Positions 1 to 4,914 of a stretch of 10,682 nt of DNA are shown here, piece after piece (the first letter of the stretch is position 1; the number at the start of each line of letters is the position of its first letter). Both the position numbers and the translations under genes were made by a program. The notes under the pieces are model-generated. The model was not told the origin of the DNA. It saw only the letters and a program-made list of their open reading frames with translations, and did not search any database. The stretch covers positions 5,011-15,692 of the forward strand of contig DANX01000056.1 in NCBI GenBank assembly GCA_002502295.1, written 5' to 3'. This stretch comes from Euryarchaeota archaeon UBA561 (GTDB lineage Archaea; Thermoplasmatota; Poseidoniia; Poseidoniales; Poseidoniaceae).

Positions 1-2
1 GC

Positions 3-398
3 GGATTTGATGTTGAACTGGTGGTGCTTTCGGGCTACATGCGTCTCCTTTCCCCCTTCTTCCTTGGGAAGTGGGCTCGTCGTGTCGTGAACATTCACCC
101 GTCGCTTCTTCCACATTTTCCAGGCGCCCACGCTCACAGGGATGTTCTCGCCTCGAAGACCACCATCACTGGCTGCACGGTTCATATGGTGGATGAAGGA
201 ATGGACACAGGATCCATTCTTGCCCAACGCCCGGTCCCTGTGTTTAGCGACGATAACGAGGTAGCGCTAAGTGAGCGAGTAAAAATCGAGGAACATCGGC
301 TGTATCCACGAGTGTTGACATGGATCGCCGAAGGGCGTGTATCGTTCACCGGGGCCGATGCTTCAATTGAGGGTGTTGAAGATCAGCGGGTCGGTTGA
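3..398 (+). CDS. purN: Phosphoribosylglycinamide formyltransferase, C-terminal part (5' truncated by window)
   Basis: This enzyme transfers a formyl group from 10-formyltetrahydrofolate to glycinamide ribonucleotide, the third step of de novo purine synthesis, in the cytosol. The frame is open from the window edge, so the start lies upstream; 131 residues are visible of about 200 usual for the family. The stretch VLSGYMRLLSP matches the family segment before the catalytic loop. NIHPSLLPHFPG carries the Asn and His equivalent to E. coli N106 and H108 (visible residues 30 and 32). The Asp of DEGMDTGSI (residue 68) corresponds to catalytic D144. The helix ERVKIEEHRLYPRVLTW is the usual C-terminal part. 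All three catalytic residues are present, so the enzyme appears intact. Its last 53 bases overlap the 3' end of the convergent MobA-like gene. What lies upstream cannot be seen. Confidence 0.95.
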   Translation, partial: GFDVELVVLSGYMRLLSPFFLGKWARRVVNIHPSLLPHFPGAHAHRDVLASKTTITGCTVHMVDEGMDTGSILAQRPVPVFSDDNEVALSERVKIEEHRLYPRVLTWIAEGRVSFTGADASIEGVEDQRVG

Positions 399-876
399 AG
401 TTGCTGAACGCCGATCCGTGAGGGTGGACATCGATGGAATCCAACCCACGCATTAGCTCTCTCACACTTTGACCGTTTCTTTTGAGGGCGGTGCCATGCG
501 GAAGGTGTGCAAAAAGTGGTTGTCGTCGACCCGCTTCATCAAGGGGGATCCCTCCGTTTGGAGCGGCTTGGAGCAGGGTTTGAACGGCCTCCTTGGTCAG
601 GAGAAAAGCATCACATGGAACCAGGAGTATTCCCTCGTTGACGGTTTCGAGTAACCATGGAATGATTCGATGTAGGCCCTCAACACCGGGGGGGTCACTC
701 ATGATTTCTCCCTCAAACAGACTCATGCGTTCCTCCTTCCCACAAAGGACAATGCAACGCTCAATGCCTGCGTCGTGCAAGCATTGTTGAAGTCGCTTAA
801 CCCCGCCAAACATGGTGGCTTTGTCCTCTTCCATGCGCCGGCTTGTTCCTCCAGCGAGAATGATGGCGACGGTCAT
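346..876 (-). CDS. MobA-family nucleotidyltransferase (molybdenum cofactor guanylyltransferase-like)
   Basis: The protein has 176 residues. It opens with AIILAGGTSRRMEEDKA (residues 4-20), the nucleotide-binding signature of MobA/GlmU-type NTP transferases (LAGGxSxRMGxDK, here with Glu replacing the usual Gly after Met), including the conserved Lys19. The metal-binding PCD motif is VPCDAF (Asp89). GRRQPLFA (117-124) and SNFNRPADL (158-166) match the later MobA blocks. MobA attaches GMP to molybdopterin. No other molybdenum-cofactor gene is visible, so a related nucleotide transfer is also possible. The ATG at 876 was chosen because GAGGGG lies 7 bases upstream; a TTG at 891 in the same frame would add five residues. 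It is the last gene of the minus-strand cluster, and its end runs into purN on the other strand. Confidence 0.82.
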   Translation of the reverse strand: MTVAIILAGGTSRRMEEDKATMFGGVKRLQQCLHDAGIERCIVLCGKEERMSLFEGEIMSDPPGVEGLHRIIPWLLETVNEGILLVPCDAFLLTKEAVQTLLQAAPNGGIPLDEAGRRQPLFAHLPHGTALKRNGQSVRELMRGLDSIDVHPHGSAFSNFNRPADLQHPQLKHRPR

Positions 877-883
877 TTTGCGG

Positions 884-889
884 CCCCTC
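884..889 (-). promoter_or_regulatory. Shine-Dalgarno site of the MobA-like gene
   Basis: GAGGGG on the minus strand lies 7 bases before the ATG at 876 and overlaps the stop codon of the preceding gene (890..888). This favours ATG 876 over the in-frame TTG at 891 and suggests translational coupling. Confidence 0.6.
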
Positions 890-1097
890 AATGCATTGTT
901 TCGAGTTCATCAAGAGCGGCTTCGAGTTCCGACAGCAATCCTCGTACTCGGTGGAGCAATGCTTTGCGTTCCCTGCTCGACCTCGCTTCTGGTAACCATT
1001 CAAGCAGCCGGCGCACATCCTTTGCATCACGCTCAATCGTCCACTTGAGGACGCTTTCCAGGACGGGGTCCTCAGCGGGTAGGAGGCGTTCCACCAT
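888..1097 (-). CDS. Small helical protein of unknown function
   Basis: I do not recognise this gene. From the ATG at 1097 it gives 69 residues, charged and almost wholly helix-forming, with a Leu-rich C-terminal half (KALLHRVRGLLSELEAALDEL) suggesting a short coiled coil. There is no signal peptide or membrane segment. The frame is open further upstream to 1220, but that would overlap the preceding gene by 98 bases. ATG 1097 has no good Shine-Dalgarno sequence: the nearest one, AAGGAG just after the upstream stop, is about 20 bases away. A TTG at 1139, overlapping the upstream gene by 17 bases, is the alternative. Its stop is 11 bases from the MobA-like start, so it is very likely co-transcribed and perhaps coupled. 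It may form a partner subunit for a neighbour, but nothing shows this directly. Confidence 0.55.
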   Translation of the reverse strand: MVERLLPAEDPVLESVLKWTIERDAKDVRRLLEWLPEARSSRERKALLHRVRGLLSELEAALDELETMH

Positions 1098-1122
1098 GCG
1101 GCTGATTGGGGCGGCGACTCCT

Positions 1123-1743
1123 TCAACTCTCCGATTCAAGCAACCGGCTTCGGATTCGCTCGAATATTTCGCCACCTTCTGGGGCCCGTTCGATGAGGTC
1201 TCTGCAATCCACGGTTTCACGTCTTAGTGACAGAAAAAGGACGCAGTATTGGTGCCAGTGGGGGCTTTGTCCTGCTGCCGCTTTTAGCCATTCATCGTTC
1301 GGCACGGCATGGCCGCCACGGACCAATTCTTCGGCGACTTCAAGAACAACCATGAGCGGCTCTTGGCGTTGCAGAAGGTGGATGAAAGCCATCCAGGGGT
1401 CTTGGCCCAGCGTCGTGGGTTCGAGATTGGCGAGCAAGATGCCTGCAGTGCTCAAGTCCTCGCGACCGTGTCGTTTCCACAGAGCGGGCACGACTTTTGC
1501 AAGTGTTCGTTTTCGAGGAGCGTGGGTGAGCATCCATGAAGCGATTTGACGCAGGTCTGGGAGGGGTGTGCCGATGTGGAAGCGGAAGCCTGCTTCCGTC
1601 ATGGTGACGTCTGTTCGCGGTTTGTTGGCAAAATCACCAACGCACTTGATGTAGGCTCTCTTAAGGAACCGGAGGCATTTCCGTTTTGATTTGAGTTCGG
1701 AGCTTGATTGCCCTTCCAGCCAATCATCAAGAAACGGATTCAC
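1123..1743 (-). CDS. Helical protein of unknown function, possibly HEAT/AlkD-like
   Basis: The product has 206 residues, is soluble and mostly helical, and has no signal peptide or membrane segment. I do not recognise it firmly. The stretch around TLAKVVPALWKRHGREDLST (residues about 80-99), followed by AGILLANLE, resembles the helix pairs of HEAT-like repeats and loosely the DNA alkylation repair (AlkD) fold. This is weak and catalytic residues cannot be assigned. The start is well supported. The GTG at 1743 has GAAGGTGA (1757..1750) six bases upstream, inside the end of the preceding gene. Start and stop overlap as GTGA (1743..1740), typical of translational coupling. Residues 1-35 are basic, with SELKSKRKCLRFLKRAY. 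The stop is 25 bases from the chosen start of the small helical gene downstream. Confidence 0.75.
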   Translation of the reverse strand: MNPFLDDWLEGQSSSELKSKRKCLRFLKRAYIKCVGDFANKPRTDVTMTEAGFRFHIGTPLPDLRQIASWMLTHAPRKRTLAKVVPALWKRHGREDLSTAGILLANLEPTTLGQDPWMAFIHLLQRQEPLMVVLEVAEELVRGGHAVPNDEWLKAAAGQSPHWHQYCVLFLSLRRETVDCRDLIERAPEGGEIFERIRSRLLESES

Positions 1744-2276
1744 CGTTCGTCACCTTCGGGCGATTTCTTACGAAAGGTGTCGAACAGATCCCCGACCAAC
1801 CCAACCGAATCCTTTAGTGTGTCCATAAGGGTATCAATCATGGCCTTGTCTCCATACTTTTCCTTCATCATTTCCCGAAGTTCGTGCTCAATTTCCTCAT
1901 GCAGGCTGTCGTTGATTTCAAATTGCCCCCGCAGATTCGCCATCACTCGGAATTCATCACGAGAGAGGGAGGCATTGACGATGGCGACTTCAAACACCTT
2001 CGTGTAGATGACACGCATGTCATCTGGGGATACGGGGTCGCCAGATCGTGAGGGTTCGTCGGATTGTATGCACTGGTAGATGTAGGCCGGTTCTTCCGGA
2101 GCAAGGTTGAGAGCACTGGCGAGTTTGATGATCAAACGTTTTTCTTCTCGCGTCAATACTCCGTCACCAAGCATAACCTCTACCGTGGAGCGAAACACAT
2201 CCAAGGCTCCGAGATGCGGCGACGACACATTCTCCCGAGGCGCTCCAACCTTTTGAACAAACCGTTGGGTCTCCAA
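1740..2276 (-). CDS. TerB-like helical protein
   Basis: The product has up to 178 residues. Two segments of similar layout, residues about 33-70 (MLGDGVLTREEKRLIIKLAS) and 98-135 (NASLSRDEFRVMANLRGQFE), show the pattern of TerB-type helical domains. In these, an acidic turn (DG.L..EE) is followed by a helix bundle. TerB-like domains occur in tellurite-resistance and stress-related proteins and in proteins that bind metal ions or act near membranes; the role here is unknown. The tail (residues 135-178) is charged and ends in SPEGDER. The TTG at 2276 is the most upstream start in this frame, since a TGA lies two codons before it. It lacks a Shine-Dalgarno sequence, and a GTG at 2228 is an alternative that keeps both repeats. 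This is the first gene of the minus-strand cluster and overlaps the next as GTGA. Confidence 0.72.
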   Translation of the reverse strand: METQRFVQKVGAPRENVSSPHLGALDVFRSTVEVMLGDGVLTREEKRLIIKLASALNLAPEEPAYIYQCIQSDEPSRSGDPVSPDDMRVIYTKVFEVAIVNASLSRDEFRVMANLRGQFEINDSLHEEIEHELREMMKEKYGDKAMIDTLMDTLKDSVGLVGDLFDTFRKKSPEGDER

Positions 2277-2382
2277 ATGTCATCATTGAGCATAAGGTGC
2301 GACACAGGTTTCAAAAGGGCTTGGCCGGTGGCATGGTATGTTCACATTCACTTCCCTTGCTCTGCAAGTGGTTGCTTCGGAC

Positions 2383-2402
2383 GCTGACAACCCGTTGTCA
2401 GC
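2383..2402. promoter_or_regulatory. Perfect 9-bp inverted repeat upstream of dnaG
   Basis: The arms GCTGACAAC and GTTGTCAGC are exact reverse complements separated by two C residues. The element ends 42 bases before the dnaG ATG and 26 bases before its ribosome binding site. The form fits a dimeric regulator's operator near the transcription start, or a 5' leader hairpin if transcription begins upstream. Its position outside any gene makes a regulatory role reasonable, but no regulator is known. Confidence 0.5.
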
Positions 2403-2428
2403 CCAACGCTTCGTGGCTGTGTGCAAAC

Positions 2429-2434
2429 AAGGAG
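2429..2434 (+). promoter_or_regulatory. Shine-Dalgarno site of dnaG
   Basis: AAGGAG ends 10 bases before the ATG at 2445. It decides the start against the in-frame GTG at 2421, which lies upstream of this site. Confidence 0.7.
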
Positions 2435-2444
2435 AGAGAACCAT

Positions 2445-3698
2445 ATGGGAAGAAACAACTCAAACCGCGGAAGCGGCAACTCAAACCGCGGTGGCGGTGG
2501 AAAAGGCAAGGCCATGAAGTATGAAATTCGGGCTGATATCAAAGTGAACGGAACCGTCCAGCGCAAGGACATCATCGGCGCTATCATGGGGCAAACAGAA
2601 GGCTTGCTCGGTGATGACCTCGAGTTGAGGAAACTGCAACGCACTGCACGCGTGGGGCACGTTGACGTCGAAATGGACACCAAGAACGGAAAAGTGCACG
2701 GGACCATCATCATTCCAAGCAGCATGGACAACGTGGAAACGGCCATCATCGCGAGTTCATTGGAAACCATCGACCGCATTGGTCCATGCAACGCCATCAT
2801 CAAGGTCGTTCAAATCAGTGACATCCGCGCAACCAAGCGTACAGCTGTCGTTGACCGAGCGAAGGAACTGCTCCTCACCCTGGTGAACTCCGGTGAGGCA
2901 GCTTCCAAGACCGTGATTGAAGAGGTCCGATCTGTCCTCACCGTCGGGACGGCTAAATCCTTCCACGGCTTGACATGCGGACCGAACGTTGAATCCTCAT
3001 CGTCCCTCATCATCGTTGAGGGGCGAAACGATGTCCGGAATCTGCTGAACTGTGGCGTGAAGAACGCCATCAGCGCAGACGGGTCCGGTAACATCAAGCA
3101 GGAACTTATCGACCTCGCTAACGGCAAAGAAATCGTCACCGTCGCCATTGATGGCGACCGCGGAGGTGAGATGCTGTTCATGCAACTCTATGACATGATG
3201 AAAGTCGACCATGTTGCTCAAGCACCGGTCGGTCAAGAATGGGAGTTGCTTCCACAGAAGACCGTAACGATGTGCCTCCAAAAGAAAACTGAGGCCTCAA
3301 AGTTCAAACATCAACTCGACAAGAAGATCGCCGAACACGACGAAAAGTTCGGTGGCAACAAGGACTGGGACAAGGACATGGATGAGGAATTCGAAAAAGA
3401 GGCCGCACCCGCTGAAATCCAAGAACTGTTTGACAAAGTCGATGAAATGGGCAAAAACAAAGCCATCATCCGATTTGCAGATGGAACATTTTCAGATGAA
3501 ATAGGGCCGTCCAAGCTGGAAGCGGCGCTGGGCGAGGCTGAAGAAGTTGAGACCGTGCTCATCAACGGCTCTGTGACTGAAAAAGTCCTCAACTATGTCA
3601 ATCAGTCTTCGGCCAACACCCTCGTTGGAACCAAAGAAGGCAAAGGATTTGCAGCCTCCGAAGATTTGACCGTGTGGTTTGCTGAAGTCCATCGATGA
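2445..3698 (+). CDS. dnaG: Archaeal-type DnaG primase (TOPRIM domain)
   Basis: The protein has 417 residues, the usual size for archaeal DnaG. After a Gly/Asn/Arg-rich start (residues 1-25), the archaeal N-terminal domain follows (YEIRADIKVNGTVQRKDIIGAIMGQTEGLLG). The TOPRIM core contains LIIVEGRNDVRNLL, with the metal-binding Glu at 192, and VAIDGDRGGE, with Asp236 and Asp238; all three acidic residues are present. APVGQEWELL (about residue 258 on) is the conserved block after the core. Archaeal DnaG has been reported to make RNA primers and to associate with the exosome. Which role dominates here cannot be read from sequence. A Lys/Asp/Glu-rich segment around residues 285-325 looks like a flexible insertion. 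The gene is probably co-transcribed with the membrane protein gene 46 bases downstream. Confidence 0.95.
   Translation: MGRNNSNRGSGNSNRGGGGKGKAMKYEIRADIKVNGTVQRKDIIGAIMGQTEGLLGDDLELRKLQRTARVGHVDVEMDTKNGKVHGTIIIPSSMDNVETAIIASSLETIDRIGPCNAIIKVVQISDIRATKRTAVVDRAKELLLTLVNSGEAASKTVIEEVRSVLTVGTAKSFHGLTCGPNVESSSSLIIVEGRNDVRNLLNCGVKNAISADGSGNIKQELIDLANGKEIVTVAIDGDRGGEMLFMQLYDMMKVDHVAQAPVGQEWELLPQKTVTMCLQKKTEASKFKHQLDKKIAEHDEKFGGNKDWDKDMDEEFEKEAAPAEIQELFDKVDEMGKNKAIIRFADGTFSDEIGPSKLEAALGEAEEVETVLINGSVTEKVLNYVNQSSANTLVGTKEGKGFAASEDLTVWFAEVHR
2456..2491 (+). repeat. 15-bp direct repeat in the 5' end of dnaG
   Basis: CAACTCAAACCGCGG occurs at 2456..2470 and again at 2477..2491, 21 bases apart. In frame it encodes the tandem NSNRG/NSNRG of the DnaG N-terminus. 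The identical synonymous codons suggest a recent local duplication of a flexible RG-rich tail. Confidence 0.85.
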
Positions 3699-3744
3699 TG
3701 GCGGCACGGTTCACTTAATGTGGTTGTCCGCACAAGGCACCACC

Positions 3745-4914
3745 ATGGACGAGGATGACCCCGTCGTGTGGCCCGCCGACGAGGACGATGCGTCCACGGT
3801 CGTGGATGACGACCAGGGCGAAACTGGGTCCACCGAGGAATCAGACGCTGTTGAGGAGGCACCATCGCCCGACGTCGAGTCGGACGTCCAAAACGGTGTG
3901 ATGGCTCTTTCCGATACCTCGGAATCTTCCGATGAACCAACACCCTGGTCCTTTCCCATTCGTGCCGCACCCATCCTTGCTCTTCAGGGAGAAGAGGTGG
4001 TTGAATTCCCGCTGAGTCAGCACCGAAGTGGTTTGGAATCCACCTCGCTCATTATGGATGATGAGTTAATGCGCATCGTTGAATCCCGGTACGATCCAGA
4101 CGGAATTCGCCGCCTGAACGTACGCATGGCTCTGGTCAAAAAACACATCTCAGGGTATTCTCACACCCACCTTGATCTGTTTCAAAAATTGCAAGGGGTT
4201 TGGTTGGGAGCCATCGGTTTCGGACTTTTGATGGCAACAAGTTTTGCACAAGGCCTGCTTGCTCTCGGAGGAGGAGCGTTTGTTCTCACAGGTGTTGCTG
4301 GTTTACTCTTGTCTCAACTTGACCTTCATCGAATTTCATTTTCAGACCACGGCGGCCGCCATGATTTCTACCTCTCTGGGTGGCGACAAGAGCCCTACTT
4401 GATTCACAACAGTACGGCCCTGCTGGGGCCGGCTTTTGTTGAATTCTTGAGAACAGAAACCTTGGACACCCAACACATTGACGCCGTGGTTGAAGCCATG
4501 GCAGCTCCTCCACAACCTGCTCCACAGCCCGTTCCCGCACCGATGCCAGCACCGGACACCGCAACGCCTCTTCCTTTACCACCTCCTGCAGAATCGATTC
4601 CCGAGGCTTCAGCTGAAGGCTCAGGTGCAGTAGCCGTTCTTCCAACGCCACCCGTAGCCCTGAAGGGCCCACCTGTGTCGGTAGGGAATCCTCCTCCTTC
4701 GCCACCTCTTCCACCTCCGCCCGTGGGGAATCCACAGACGTCGAATCCTTTGCCGCCGACTCCACCCGCTCCGATTTCAGCCCCAATACCGCTTCCACCT
4801 GCTCCGCTTCCACCCGCGCAATTGCCACCGGCGCCGCTGCCAATGGCACCTCTACCGCCCCCTCCATCCAAGGCTCAGATGGACGAAGACGCTCTTTGGG
4901 ACGACCTGAACTGA
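3745..4914 (+). CDS. Two-helix membrane protein with acidic N-terminus and proline-rich tail, unknown function
   Basis: The product has 389 residues and belongs to no family I recognise. Residues 1-65 are very acidic (MDEDDPVVWPADEDDAS). A soluble part follows (to about 150), then a hydrophobic hairpin at 153-190 (WLGAIGFGLLMATSFAQGLL, then a Gly-rich second helix). A short domain (about 191-250) precedes a Pro/Ala-rich stretch from about 253 to 375. The end is MDEDALWDDLN, an acidic aromatic tail that could dock a partner. With a two-helix hairpin both ends should lie on the same side, probably the cytoplasm (inferred). ATG 3745 was chosen because AAGG lies 7 bases upstream; ATG 3718 in the same frame is an alternative. 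The gene starts 46 bases after dnaG and its stop abuts the convergent gene's stop. Confidence 0.8.
   Translation: MDEDDPVVWPADEDDASTVVDDDQGETGSTEESDAVEEAPSPDVESDVQNGVMALSDTSESSDEPTPWSFPIRAAPILALQGEEVVEFPLSQHRSGLESTSLIMDDELMRIVESRYDPDGIRRLNVRMALVKKHISGYSHTHLDLFQKLQGVWLGAIGFGLLMATSFAQGLLALGGGAFVLTGVAGLLLSQLDLHRISFSDHGGRHDFYLSGWRQEPYLIHNSTALLGPAFVEFLRTETLDTQHIDAVVEAMAAPPQPAPQPVPAPMPAPDTATPLPLPPPAESIPEASAEGSGAVAVLPTPPVALKGPPVSVGNPPPSPPLPPPPVGNPQTSNPLPPTPPAPISAPIPLPPAPLPPAQLPPAPLPMAPLPPPPSKAQMDEDALWDDLN

Larger units (their letters stand above)
2277..2444. promoter_or_regulatory. Divergent intergenic region between the TerB-like cluster and dnaG
   Basis: These 168 bases separate two genes read away from each other, so both promoters should lie here. 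I cannot point to a convincing TATA/BRE pair for either side. The dnaG side carries a perfect inverted repeat (2383..2402) and, at 2429..2434, AAGGAG, a strong ribosome binding site 10 bases before the dnaG ATG. On the minus side an ATG at 2293 opens a 37-codon frame out of phase with the TerB-like gene. Confidence 0.6.

Noticed and set aside
775..1227. Plus-strand 150-codon reading frame
   Set aside because: It lies antisense to the small helical gene and the cluster, is Ser/Arg-rich with no domain, and the minus-strand genes have coupled starts and a recognised family at one end.
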